Shown here in pieces: positions 27,924 through 38,332 of a stretch of DNA of 64,000 nt (position 1 is the stretch's first letter; each line of letters opens with the position of its first letter). The position numbers were made by a program, and so were the translations under genes. The notes under the pieces were generated by a model that did not search any database, was not told where the DNA came from, and worked only from the letters and a program-made list of their open reading frames with translations. Origin of the DNA: CALGLS01 sp965222105 (GTDB lineage Bacteria > Bacteroidota > Bacteroidia > Chitinophagales > Saprospiraceae); NCBI GenBank assembly GCA_965222105.1, contig CBDCTQ010000048.1, forward strand, positions 1 to 64,000, given 5' to 3'.

Positions 27924-28475
27924 TTACAACTTGTTGTCCACCATCAACAGGTGTGCTTTCAAAATGGCTGCCATCGACATGGCATCGGTGATTCGCCCGT
28001 CCATGACCATTTCCACTGCTTCTGCAAAAGGTAATTTTCGTATGGCGATGTCTTCCGTTTCTTCCGGCTCGGCTGCTCCAAAATGGAGTTCGCGGGCAAT
28101 GTAAATCAGGCCTGCTTCATCGGTCACGCTGTTGGAAGTGTGGAGGTCGAGTATTTTGGTCCAGTTGTTGGCCCGGATGCCGGTTTCTTCCAGCAGCTCT
28201 CGTTTGGCGGAAGCCAGCGGGTCGGTACCCAGGGGCCCTCCACCTTCGGGAATTTCCCAGCTGTATTGGTCGAGGGTGTATCGGTATTGGCCTACAAGCC
28301 AGGTGTTATTGTTTTCGTCGAGAGGGATGATCCCAATGGCCAGGTTTTTAAAATGGACCAGGCCATAAATGCCTTCTTTTCCGGCAGGGTTCAACACCTG
28401 GCGGTGGCTGACATTGATCCAGGGATTGTCGTAGACGCTGGTAGATTGAAGTGTTGTCCAGGGATTTTTTGACAT
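27924..28475 (-). CDS. Nudix hydrolase, ADP-ribose pyrophosphatase type
   Basis: The 183-residue product starts at the ATG of 28473-28475 (MSKNPW); upstream in-frame sequence lacks conservation. It has the layout of the ADP-ribose pyrophosphatase branch: VYDNPWINVSHRQVLNPAG (14-32), LVGQYRYTLDQYSWEIPEGG (60-79), and the Nudix box around 78-100 with KRELLEETGI. The first Glu of the canonical box is replaced (GTDPLASAKREL). It probably hydrolyses ADP-ribose or a similar nucleoside diphosphate derivative in the cytosol. The rhomboid protease gene lies 69 bases upstream on the same strand. Confidence 0.9.
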   Translation of the reverse strand: MSKNPWTTLQSTSVYDNPWINVSHRQVLNPAGKEGIYGLVHFKNLAIGIIPLDENNNTWLVGQYRYTLDQYSWEIPEGGGPLGTDPLASAKRELLEETGIRANNWTKILDLHTSNSVTDEAGLIYIARELHFGAAEPEETEDIAIRKLPFAEAVEMVMDGRITDAMSMAAILKAHLLMVDNKL

Positions 28476-28544
28476 GTGAGTTCTTGATGTGGGTTTAGTG
28501 TGAAAATAGATTGTACGGAAAATCTTTCCATCTGTTGTATGCAA

Positions 28545-29177
28545 TCAGTAATTGGCCGCAGCAGGCCCGGCCAACAACATAGTTACAAAATGGTTGAAAA
28601 AAGAAGGTTGCAGCACGATGGCAAATAAAAATCCAAAAATGGCGCCGTACAGGTGCGCATCGTGGTCGATCCGCCCGCCCCCTTTTTTACTTGCCCAGGA
28701 GGAGTAAGCCAGATAGGCGATCCCAGCGACGATTCCCGGTATGGGAAGTATGGCATATAGATATAGCATTTGCCACGGAGCAAACAATATGTACACAAAC
28801 ACAATGCCCGACACCCCGCCCGAAGCACCTACGCTAGAAAAATGCGGGTTGTCTTTGTGCTTGATAAAGGTCGGTATGTCGGCAAAAACGATGGTCAGAA
28901 GATACAGCAGCAAATAGTTGATCCGCCCCATCATGTCACCAAAATAAGCAATGAATGCAATTTCTACTTGTTTGCCAAACTCGTGTAATACAAACAGATT
29001 GATCAGCAAATGCAGCCACCCACCATGCACAAAACCGGAGGTGATAAACCGGTGATATTCCTTCTGGCGCGCTTCTACGTAAGGAAAATGTTTGAGCTTA
29101 TTGAGCAATACCGGATCTTCAAAAGCGCGGTAAGAGATCAGTCCGGTAATGATGACGAGGAGGAGTGTTAAAGACAT
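28545..29177 (-). CDS. Rhomboid family intramembrane serine protease
   Basis: The 210-residue protein has about six hydrophobic segments. The rhomboid core is intact: HGGWLHLLIN with His51, His56 and Asn60; GASGG with catalytic Ser119; and HLYGAIFG with catalytic His175. Rhomboids cleave transmembrane segments of substrates in the inner membrane. It lies between rlmH (41 bases upstream) and the Nudix gene on the same strand, so the three may share a transcript; no functional link is apparent. Confidence 0.93.
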   Translation of the reverse strand: MSLTLLLVIITGLISYRAFEDPVLLNKLKHFPYVEARQKEYHRFITSGFVHGGWLHLLINLFVLHEFGKQVEIAFIAYFGDMMGRINYLLLYLLTIVFADIPTFIKHKDNPHFSSVGASGGVSGIVFVYILFAPWQMLYLYAILPIPGIVAGIAYLAYSSWASKKGGGRIDHDAHLYGAIFGFLFAIVLQPSFFNHFVTMLLAGPAAANY

Positions 29178-29218
29178 AATTTTTTTGCGATTCTATTCGG
29201 TGAAATCAAGTTTTTTTC

Positions 29219-29692
29219 TCACTCATTATGGTAAGGTTCTCCTTTCAGGATCGTAAAGGCACGGTACAATTGTTCCAATAAAAACAAGCGAACCATTTGA
29301 TGCGAAAATGTCATGGCAGACAAAGCCAGTTTTTGATTGGCCCTTTGGTAGACGTCTTCTGAAAAACCATGAGCTCCGCCGATTTGAAAGACGATTTTTC
29401 GAACGGGCATTTGCAGCCATTTTTCCAGCTCTCCGGCAAATTGAGTAGAAGAAATGGATTTCCCTTTCTCATCCAATAATATGAGATAATCCTTTGATTC
29501 CAAGCGTTTTAGGATGATGTTGCCTTCTTTTTGCTTCAATAGCTGGGAGGTCAGTTTTCCGGCGTTTTTAATATCCGGTACTACAATCATTTCAAAGGGA
29601 TTGTACCGTTTCAATCGTTTTTCAAACAGGGCCGCACCCTCCCTAAGGTAAGCCGCATTGGTTTTGCCCACCACACAACATTCTATTTTCAT
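29219..29692 (-). CDS. rlmH: 23S rRNA (pseudouridine1915-N3)-methyltransferase RlmH
   Basis: RlmH methylates pseudouridine 1915 in helix 69 of 23S rRNA within the 70S ribosome. From the ATG at 29690-29692 the product has 157 residues, the usual length; a longer frame to 29803 adds unrelated sequence. Landmarks are LILLDEKGKSISSTQFA, the SAM-binding loop FQIGGAHGFSEDVY, and the knot region FSHQMVRLFLLEQLYRAFTI ending in GEPYHNE. It is divergent from the alpha-2-macroglobulin gene, with 208 bases between starts. Confidence 0.96.
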   Translation of the reverse strand: MKIECCVVGKTNAAYLREGAALFEKRLKRYNPFEMIVVPDIKNAGKLTSQLLKQKEGNIILKRLESKDYLILLDEKGKSISSTQFAGELEKWLQMPVRKIVFQIGGAHGFSEDVYQRANQKLALSAMTFSHQMVRLFLLEQLYRAFTILKGEPYHNE

Positions 29693-29900
29693 AAAAATGA
29701 GATTAGTGCCCAAGATAATAGCTTTGTTCCGGCAAAACAAATTGCTTCGACCAACGGTTAAGGAAAGGTTAAACAAATTAAGATCAACCGCCAACCCCAA
29801 CAAATTTGCATCTTTCAGGGTGTTTTACAGTAAAAAACCAGAAGAATTTACCAAATTATTTATCTTGTCATCGAATTCAACTTATCAAAACCAACGATCC

Positions 29901-32900
29901 ATGAAAAAGCTGCCCATCTTTATCACCGGATTTTTCCTGTTCATCATCGCACTTGGATATAGTTTTCAACTAAAAACAGACCAACCACCCATGCTGTCTT
30001 TCAACGATAAAGATTACGCCAAAGCCTGGAAAACCATCGACTCGCTCGAAAGAGAAGGACTCCCCCAATCGGCCCTCGAAAAAGTGGAAACCCTCCTCCT
30101 CAGAGCCCGAAAAGACGACAACCCCTCTCAAACCGTAAAAGCATTGTTGTACCGGTCCAAATACCAGTCGCAACTGGAAGAAACGGGCTCTGTCAAAGCC
30201 ATCGCCCGCCTGGAAGAGGAAATGCAGTCAGCCCCCTTTCCCGTAAAATCATTGTTGCAATCCATTTTAGCGGAAGCCTACAACCAATACATGCAAAGCA
30301 ACCGCTGGCAGATCAGAGAACGCACCAACACCGTCGGTTTTGAAAACGGTGACGTAGAAACCTGGACCATCGATCAGTTCGCTCAAAAAAGTATGGAGCT
30401 GTATCGTCAATCAGTGGCCAACCCCAAATTGAGAGATGTGGACATTGCCGATTTCAACGCCATCACCTCCAGCGGCAATACCGACCATCTGCGGCCTTCT
30501 TTGTTCGACTTTTTGGCTCACCGGGCCATTGATTATTTTATGAATGAGCAAAGCTATCTGGCACAGCCTACCTACCGGTTTTACCTCGATGATCCCGTCA
30601 TTTTCGCTTCCGCAAAGGAATTTGCTTCCGCCAAATTTGCTGCCAAAGACACCACCTCCGGCAAATACAATGCCCTGATCCTGCTGCAGGAATTGGTTGG
30701 GCGACACCTCAATGATTCCGACCCCTCCGCCCTGGCCGATGTCGATTTGAAAAGACTAAAATTTGCTTATGATAACGCCGTTCTGAATGATAAAGACGAC
30801 AAATACGTCAAAGCACTTCAGCTATTGATCGAAAAATACAACAATAGTCCTGCGCAGACCGATGTATACTATCAACTGGCCCAATACCACCGCCAGAAAG
30901 GTGGTGAGTATCGCCCGAGCCAGGGAGATAAAAACCGATGGGAATATAAAAAGGCGGTTGAGATATGCGAAAAAGCCATAGCGGCATTCCCGGATTCACA
31001 TGGAGGAAAGGCCTGCCGCAATCTCAAGGATCAATTAGAGCAAAAAGCGGTTCAATTGACTACCGAAAAAGTTAACATCCCCGACCATCCTTTTCTCGTA
31101 AAGCTGGACATCAGAAACGTCAACAAGATATGGCTCCGGGTGGCAAAAGTGGACGCCGACTTTCGTGAAAAATTACAACAAACCAGTTACAAAAAGCGCA
31201 TCGGCTTGCTACAACGGCTCAACCCCATCCATTCCTGGACAGAGGAATGGACGGCTCCAGGCGACTACCATACGCATGCACTTGAGGTCAAAATACCGGC
31301 CCTGCCCGTGGGGCAATACGTTGTGATCGCTTCCGCAAACGCCGAATTTGACCTCGACAAGAATGGCGTTGCTTTCGCCGTTACCTACCTTTCCAACATA
31401 GCCCATTGGTGGCAACAGGAAGAAGATGGAGGCGGCCAGTACGTGGTGGTAAATCGAAAAACGGGTAAGCCACTCCAGGGAGTGCAGGCCACTTTCTACG
31501 AATACTTATTACCACCAGTCTTCCCGAAAACACAAGTACAAAAAAGCAGGCACCGCTCAAAGTGATAAAAACGGTATTGTACGGCCCAATCTTTCTGGTC
31601 GCAACAGTTTTAAAGTCGTTTTCCAACAAGGTGCCGACGTGCTCGATCTCGACGACAATTTCAACAATTACCGCAATAGCCGAACTGTAAAGTCTCAACA
31701 GGTCACCGAGTTTTTTCTCGACCGCAAAATCTACCGCCCCGGCCAAACGATTTACTTCAAAGCCCTGGCCCTGGAAAAAGACGGAGAACGAATGCCTCGG
31801 ATTCTGTCCGGCGAAAAAATAGAAGTCATTTTTTACGATGCCAACCACCAGGAAGTCGAACGCAAAACCATGGTCACCAATGACTATGGCACAGTCCACG
31901 GCAGTTTTACCGCCCCCAAGTCGGGTCTGTTGGGCCAAATGTCCATTCGGTCGACGATTGGCAGAAGCAGCGTCCGATTCAGCGTCGAAGAATATAAACG
32001 ACCCAAATTTGAAGTGAACATCGACCAACTGGATGGCAGTTACCGGCTGGGCGACGAACTCACCGTCACGGGCCTCGCCAAAGCCTATGCGGGCAGCGCC
32101 ATCGACGGAGCTAAGGTGAGCTACCGGGTGGTTCGCAATGTCTCCTATCCCTACTTTCCCTGGTGGCGATATGGTTACTATTTCCGTCCCTGGGGTGGGC
32201 AGGCCGAGGAGATCGCTTTTGGGGAAACCACAACGGGGCCGGATGGCACATTTACCATTCCATTTGTTGCCAAACCGGATAAATCCGTCGATCCCAAAGA
32301 TCAGCCCGTTTTTACCTATCAGGTGACAGCCGATGTGGTCGATATCACCGGAGAGACCCATTCTGCTACCGGATCGGTGACCATCGGATACGTTGCGCTT
32401 AAAGCAAATGTATTGTTGGAAGAACAGATGGAGCGGGATAGTTTTAAGAAATTGACGGTTTCCACCAAAAATTTTAGCGGCAGCGACGAACCCGCTCGGG
32501 GCAAAATAGTCATCCGGGCATTGCAAAACCCAAAACGTCCCTTTGTCCAGCGTTATTGGAACGACCCGGACATATGGCTGTTGACCGAAGAAGATTATAA
32601 CAATGATTTTCCGCAATTCGCCTACAAAGGTGCCGATAAAATCGCCAATTGGAAAACCGGCAGAGAAGTAGCCAATTTGAGTTTCGATACGGGTAGCTCC
32701 AAAGAGGTGGATGTCTCCCAACTCAACTTCCCCGCAGGAGCCTATTTCCTGGAATTGACCACAACCGACAAGTACGACAATCCCATCGAGGTGCGCAAAT
32801 ATTTCAAACTCTTCGATCTCGACGATCAGGAATTGCCCTACGATGCTATGCAATTTCACCACCAAAACAAGTCCGCCTTTGAACCCGGAGAAACCGTCCA

Positions 32901-35900
32901 ATATTATATTGGATCGGCGGCCAAACCTGTTCACATTTTTCACCAGATCGAGCACAAAGGCAAAATCGAAAAAGAAGAGTGGTTGACCGCCAATGCATTG
33001 GAAAAACTGACAATGGATGTGGTGGAGAGGCACCGGGGCAATTTGCACTACGGGCTCTACTTCGTCCGCGATAACCGCTTCTTTCAAACCCATGCATCCA
33101 TCGTTGTTCCATTTTCTAACAAAGAATTGACGGTAGAGTTGGCCACCTTCCGCGATAAGCTCTATCCGGGGGCAGACGAAGAGTGGCGTGTCAAAATAAG
33201 TGGTCCCAACAAAGACCAGGTCGCAGCCGAAATGGTGGCGGCCATGTACGATGCTTCGCTCGACGTTTTTCGGGCAAACCATTTTACAAATTATTTTTAC
33301 CCGACCTATCACCGGAGAACCTGGGTCAACACGTCCAACTTTCAAGAGGCACATGGCATGGTCTTACAAGGGTGGGGAAGCAATTCCAGCATGCCGACCT
33401 TGAATTACCGCAGCCTGAACTGGTTTGGGTTGTATTTTAATGCCAGACGATTTCATCGGGAATTCGCTATGATGAACGCCGAAGTAGAAGAAATGGCCGT
33501 ATCCGCCATGCCAAGTGCAAAACGAAGAGACGCCGGAATGACCAAAGACGCAGAAGCAGATTTTTCTGCGGCCGACACCGTGCCCGAAGGCGCCCCCGCC
33601 AACGGAGGCAATACCGATGATCAAAGTAAAAAAGAAGGCCAGGATTCCGGCAGTTTCGACGACATCGCTGTGCGGACCAATCTCCATGAAACCGTTTTCT
33701 TTCTGCCCGATCTTCAAACCGACGGCGAAGGCAATATCATTTTTTCCTTCAAGATGAATGAAGCCCTGACCCGATGGAAATTCCTGGGCTTTGCCCATAC
33801 CAAAGACCTGAAAACAGGCACGGTTACACAAGAGGTTGTCACCCAAAAAGACCTGATGGTCATGCCCAATGCTCCTCGATTTTTCCGCGAAGGCGATCAA
33901 ATCATTTACACGGCGAAAGTCAGCAACCTTACGGAAAATAAAATGGATGGATCGGCTCAACTGTTGCTTTTTGATGCCTTGACCAACAAACCTGTAAATG
34001 ACTTGTTGGGGTTGGGAAAAGCGCAGACTCCATTTGTGGCGGAGGCGGGGCAGTCGGCTTTGTTGGAGTGGAAACTTCAGATACCTTTTGGAGAGGTAAT
34101 GGCCATCACGCACCGGGTGGTTGCCAGGGCAGGCAATTTTTCCGACGGAGAGGAGAGCGCCATTCCCGTTTTGACCAATAGGATGCTCGTCACCGAGACG
34201 ATGCCATTGCCAGTAAGAGGCAAGCAGAGCAAAGATTTTAACTTTACAAGATTGGCTTCCGCCAAAAATTCCAATACCTTGAAGCACCATAAGTTGACGC
34301 TGGAATTTACCTCCAACCCAGCCTGGTATGCGGTGCAGGCATTGCCGTACATGATGGAGTATCCATACGATTGTACCGAGCAAATTTTCAACCGCTACTA
34401 TGCCAACAGTCTGGCTACATCGGTCGCCAACGCCCATCCAAAAGTCAAAAAAGTGTTCGACCGATGGCGCAATACCGACGCCATGTTGAGCAATTTAAGT
34501 AAAAATCAGGAACTCAAATCGGCCTTACTCGAAGAGACGCCCTGGGTACTTCAGGCCCAAAGCGAAGAAGAACAAAAGAAAAGTATTGGATTGCTGTTCG
34601 ACTTGCAGCGAATGGCCGACGAGCAGGCAGAAGCCATCGCCAAAATAACGGAGCGGCAATCTGTCAACGGAGGCTTTGCCTGGTTCCCCGGCGGCCGCGA
34701 CAGTTGGTACATCACTCAGTACATCGTCGAAGGTATGGGACATTTGGATGCCCTGGGCGTTAGTGATATTGCAGAGATGTCGGCCGGGGGCGGTGTTCTT
34801 CACAAAGCCGTGAACTATATCGACGACCGGCTGGTCGATCATTACAACAAACTGAAGGAAAGAGTCGAAGAAGGCCACACCAAATGGGAAGACGACCACC
34901 TCGATTATATGGTGATCCACTACTTGTATGCTCGTTCTTTTTTCACTGGTCAAGAATGGGATAAGAAAACTAAAAAGATCGTCGATTATTATTTAGGGCA
35001 AACCCAAAAATACTGGGTCGACAAAGGCATTTACATGCAGGGTATGTTGGCATTGGCGATGCATCGAAATAAGGATACCAGCCTTTCGGCAAAAATGATA
35101 AAATCGTTCAAAGAGCGGGCGCTGCAAAACGACGAATTGGGTATGTACTGGAAATACGACCGCGGCTATTTTTGGCATGAACTTCCTATTGAGACGCATG
35201 CCTTAATGATAGAAGTATTTGACGAAGTAGCCAACGACCAGCATGCCGTCGACGATCTAAAGGTGTGGCTTCTGAAAAATAAACAAACCACTCATTGGAA
35301 AACGACCAAAGCCACCGCTGCTGCCGTGTACGCCTTGTTGAGAAGAGGGGCCAACTGGCTGCTGGAAGACCAACCGGTGAAGATCACCCTGGGCGGAAAA
35401 AAGGTCAAAGTCGATGAATCTCAGATGGAGGCGGGAACCGGATATTTCAAAACCAATTGGGAAGGAAATTCGGTCGAACCTAAAATGGCCAGTGTTACCG
35501 TCGAAAATCCCAATAGCGTGGTGGCCTGGGGAGCGATGTACTGGCAATATTTTGAAGACCTCGACAAGATCACCACTTTCGAGGAAACGCCATTGACTTT
35601 GAAGAAACAATTGTTTAAAGAGCGAAATACGGATCGCGGCCCGGTTATTGAACCGATTACAACAGAAGTCTTACAGCCTGGCGACAAAATAAAAGTCCGG
35701 ATCGAATTGCGGGTAGACCGCCCCATGGAATACGTCCATATGAAAGATATGCGGGCCAGCGGCTTCGAGCCCGTCAATGTACTGAGTTCCTATAAGTGGC
35801 AGGATGGCTTGGGCTATTACGAAAGCACCCGCGATGCTTCTACCAATTTCTTTTTCTCTTATTTGCCGAAAGGGACCTATGTATTCGAATATCCCTTGCG

Positions 35901-36006
35901 GGTAAACCACCGGGGCGATTTTTCCAATGGCATCACCACCATTCAGTGTATGTATGCACCGGAGTTTACAAGCCATTCGGAAGGGGTGCGGGTTCAGGTG
36001 AAATAG
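29901..36006 (+). pseudogene. Alpha-2-macroglobulin family protein, interrupted by one frameshift
   Basis: Two frames together encode a protein of about 2034 residues. The first (29901-31565) has a signal peptide without lipobox, a TPR-like helical region, and ends in MG-type strands (YVVVNRKTGKPLQGVQATFYE). The second continues in the +1 frame with a visible in-frame match upstream of its first ATG (TAQSDKNGIVRPNLSGRNSF, about 31554-31613), then IYRPGQTIYFKALALEKDG and the A2M core ETVFFLPDLQTDGEGNIIFSF. The thioester motif is present as CTEQ (Cys codon at 34372-34374), followed by a helical domain (VNGGFAWFPGGRDSWYITQY). Such proteins trap attacking proteases in the periplasm. The shift lies near 31490-31525, not in a homopolymer. 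Removing one base there restores the frame. Confidence 0.85.
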
Positions 36007-36030
36007 TGGCGAAGTGTATAGATGAAATAA

Positions 36031-36063
36031 AAATGTTGTTTTATTGACACTAAATGTTGTTTT
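36031..36063 (+). repeat. Pair of 12-base direct repeats upstream of the Rpn-like gene
   Basis: AAATGTTGTTTT occurs at 36031-36042 and again at 36052-36063, with starts 21 bases apart, i.e. two helical turns. The second copy contains the -33 TTG of the predicted promoter. The spacing suggests a binding site for a dimeric regulator, but no such regulator is identified. Confidence 0.4.
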
Positions 36064-36087
36064 GTCTATTTATTTTGCATAAGTTTG
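36057..36087 (+). promoter_or_regulatory. Promoter giving a nearly leaderless transcript
   Basis: TTG (36057-36059), 20 bases, TAAGTTTG (36080-36087) fits the Bacteroidota consensus fully. The ATG of the next gene is at 36092, only 4 bases after the -7 box, so the predicted transcript would start at or next to the start codon. Confidence 0.6.
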
Positions 36088-36091
36088 CAAA

Positions 36092-37060
36092 ATGAGAAAA
36101 AAGCGAAAAAAACCGGCTAAAAAGGGGGAGGGAAACAGATACGATAAAATATTTCGTGAAAATGCGGTCGTTATTTTTCGACCATTACTGGAACGGGTGT
36201 TGGGAATTGTGATCGTTTCATTACAGCCAGAGGTCATGGAGTTTTTAAAAACCCATGAGCGGGAGGTGGATTTTATGTATCGGGTAAAGACGGAGGAAGG
36301 GAAAGAATTGTTGCTGCACCTCGAATTTCAAACCACCGACAACCGGGAGATGATCTACCGCGTATCGGAATATCACGGGATGGCGCTGAGAGCGGTTCGA
36401 TTGCCCCAAAAGCATGTGGTGGTATATCTTGGAAAGAAGAAGCCCCGTATGCGTACTAAGCTGCGGAAAGAGGAAGTGTTCAGTGGTTTTGATTTAATTT
36501 ATCTGCACGAATTGGATCCATCCCAGTTTCTCATCTCTCAGGTTCCCGAAGAAATAATATTGGCCATACTCTGCAACTTTCCACCGGAGAAGGTAGAAAG
36601 TATATTGCGAATGATTTTGATTCAGTTAAAGCAGGTATGTAAATCGAAAAATGAGTTGAGCAAATACCTCCAACAGTTGATAATATTGTCGAATATCCGT
36701 AAATTTGAACGTGAAACCATCAAAACAGTAAATGACATGAGTTTAATTATCGATATAGAAAACAGTTATGTCTATCAGTTGGGCGTTGAAAAGATGGAAG
36801 CGGTAGTTGCTGAAACGGAGTCGAAGTTGAAAGCGGAGGAAGCAAAACGCAAAGCGGAGGAAGCAAAACGCAAAGCAGAAGAAGCAAAACGCAAAGCAGA
36901 AGAAGTGAAACGCAAAAAATTGGAAGAAAAGGTCAATGATACAATTGCAGAATTAATACAATTGGGAACACTTACAGATAAGCGGATCGCCTCTATGTTT
37001 GGCGTTTCCTTATACAGAATTAGAAAAATAAAATCGACCCTGAAAAAAACAAGAAAATGA
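36092..37060 (+). CDS. Rpn/PD-(D/E)XK nuclease-like protein with heptad repeats and C-terminal HTH
   Basis: The 322-residue protein begins with a basic tail (RKKRKKPAKKGEG). A PD-(D/E)XK nuclease-like core follows: EREVDFMYRV (Asp60), then LLLHLEFQTT with Glu78-x-Gln80, and MIYRVSEYHGMALR, as in the Rpn/YhgA-like (transposase_31-related) family. These proteins cut DNA and promote RecA-independent recombination. Residues 248-275 are four near-exact copies of a seven-residue unit (KAEEAKR type), a short coiled coil. The last 45 residues look like a helix-turn-helix (TDKRIASMFGVSLYRIRKIKS). The start is fixed by the promoter, whose -7 box ends 4 bases before it. It lies between unrelated genes and may be an acquired or mobile-type gene. 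Confidence 0.78.
   Translation: MRKKRKKPAKKGEGNRYDKIFRENAVVIFRPLLERVLGIVIVSLQPEVMEFLKTHEREVDFMYRVKTEEGKELLLHLEFQTTDNREMIYRVSEYHGMALRAVRLPQKHVVVYLGKKKPRMRTKLRKEEVFSGFDLIYLHELDPSQFLISQVPEEIILAILCNFPPEKVESILRMILIQLKQVCKSKNELSKYLQQLIILSNIRKFERETIKTVNDMSLIIDIENSYVYQLGVEKMEAVVAETESKLKAEEAKRKAEEAKRKAEEAKRKAEEVKRKKLEEKVNDTIAELIQLGTLTDKRIASMFGVSLYRIRKIKSTLKKTRK
36833..36916 (+). repeat. Four tandem 21-base coding repeats
   Basis: Units start at 36833, 36854, 36875 and 36896. The first two are identical (GCGGAGGAAGCAAAACGCAAA); the third and fourth differ at two and five positions or fewer. Each encodes one heptad (AEEAKRK or AEEVKRK). The number of units could change by replication slippage without breaking the frame. 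Confidence 0.9.
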
Positions 37061-37070
37061 GTATCCGGCA

Positions 37071-38177
37071 CTACAAAATGTCTTTGATATCGGTCATGTC
37101 GTAATACCCAGACAACAATTCTTTGGCCTGTTCCAGATCGTCGATGGTCACCTGATATAGATTCATTTCCGCAAAATGACTGGAGCCAGCCACCAACTCC
37201 AATAGTTCATTTACCTGGTTGGAAGTAATGCGACTTTCCGGATTAAGCTGCAAGCCATAAATAAACCCAATCGCCTCGGAGCCTGCATGACTGCGTATCG
37301 CCATATCCTCAAATCCGATCAGGGCTTCATTAAGATAATGAATGGCCGATCCCGCCCCAATCCGTTCCCATTCTGTCCGGGTCTCAGAAATGGCTTCATC
37401 CCGCAGGCTAAGGTCTTTCTGTGATATGCCATAGCGCCCTTTTATCAACGCCTCCATAACAAACTCATTACATCCCAACACCCCATCCCGCTTTTGAGCA
37501 TAACTGCCCCAAAAGTACAGCGGCTCCACATCCGTCGGAAACTGACGCGGAACGCCCAAATACCCGAATGCCTGATCCCAATGGTATTCCATTTGAGTAC
37601 CCACACCTTCCACAACATTTGTGTTATCCGCAGCCATTTTTTCAGCTCCCATATAGACCTCCACGGCTTGGTGATAAAGACAGGCTCCCATCAGCCCTTT
37701 TTCAATGATCTGGGCATGATCCAAACCATCAGCTCCCACCAAATAAGTTTTAGCCCCATCCAATGAAGTGATCCTACCCGCCTGGCCTTCCTCCCCCTCA
37801 ACCGTGGACTGACTGGCAAGCGCCAATTCTTCAAAAAGCCCCTCAAAATCGGCCTGCACACCGGCAAATGTATGATCCTTCATCTGATTCGACGCCTCAT
37901 ACTCTCCCTGCCATTGGGCCTGGTCCGCATTATTGGCATACATAGCGTTTAGCCGGTCAGCATCCAACACTCCTCCCTCCAATTGCGATAAGGCCATGTA
38001 ATTTTTCATTTCTGAAAACATGGCCAAATGCTGAGTAGGTCTTTCGTAAGTTACATTTTCAAAATTATAATAACCGGGTAGATCGATTTCAAGCCCATCG
38101 TCCTCTTTTTGACAGGCAACCAAACCCACAAGTAGTACAAAAAAAACTGATCGCGTAATAAAGCTCGGTTTTTGCAT
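37071..38177 (-). CDS. DUF4856 domain lipoprotein
   Basis: From the ATG at 38175-38177 the product has 368 residues; it begins MQKPSFITRSVFFVLLVGLVAC with a clear lipobox (Cys22), whereas the longer frame lacks a signal at its start. The rest is acidic and helix-rich: NFENVTYERPTQHLAMFSEM, QMEYHWDQAFGYLGVP, RQFPTDVEPLYFWGSYA, GSAIHYLNEALIGF. This matches DUF4856, a family that I recall occurring beside imelysin and TonB receptor genes in iron-related loci, none of which is here. The upstream region has a good promoter and a palindrome between it and the start codon. It is convergent with the Rpn-like gene, 10 bases apart. Confidence 0.82.
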   Translation of the reverse strand: MQKPSFITRSVFFVLLVGLVACQKEDDGLEIDLPGYYNFENVTYERPTQHLAMFSEMKNYMALSQLEGGVLDADRLNAMYANNADQAQWQGEYEASNQMKDHTFAGVQADFEGLFEELALASQSTVEGEEGQAGRITSLDGAKTYLVGADGLDHAQIIEKGLMGACLYHQAVEVYMGAEKMAADNTNVVEGVGTQMEYHWDQAFGYLGVPRQFPTDVEPLYFWGSYAQKRDGVLGCNEFVMEALIKGRYGISQKDLSLRDEAISETRTEWERIGAGSAIHYLNEALIGFEDMAIRSHAGSEAIGFIYGLQLNPESRITSNQVNELLELVAGSSHFAEMNLYQVTIDDLEQAKELLSGYYDMTDIKDIL

Positions 38178-38192
38178 GCAGTTGTTTTTAAG

Positions 38193-38205
38193 TAGATTAA
38201 ATCTA
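38193..38205. promoter_or_regulatory. Operator-like palindrome in the DUF4856 leader
   Basis: TAGATTAAATCTA is a 5-3-5 palindrome lying between the predicted transcription start (about 38214) and the ATG at 38177. On the coding strand the surroundings read TTTAGATTTAATCTAC, which vaguely recalls DtxR-type metalloregulator sites. This is inference from position and symmetry only. Confidence 0.35.
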
Positions 38206-38220
38206 AATAATTGATCGCTG

Positions 38221-38251
38221 CAAAAGTAAAACACCTATACATTACCTCCAA
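38221..38251 (-). promoter_or_regulatory. Bacteroidota-type promoter for the DUF4856 gene
   Basis: On the minus strand the sequence is TTG, 20 bases, TACTTTTG, matching the -33/-7 consensus. The predicted leader is about 37 bases and contains the palindrome at 38193-38205. Confidence 0.55.
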
Positions 38252-38332
38252 TACCAAAATATAACGGAAGTCATACCTAATGTTTGGTACCACAATAAAC
38301 TGCTAAATACGCAATCTCCCTTGCACAACCAA

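Noticed and set aside
31381..33354. 657-codon open frame on the minus strand
   Set aside because: It is antisense to the alpha-2-macroglobulin gene, whose own frame has clear family motifs.
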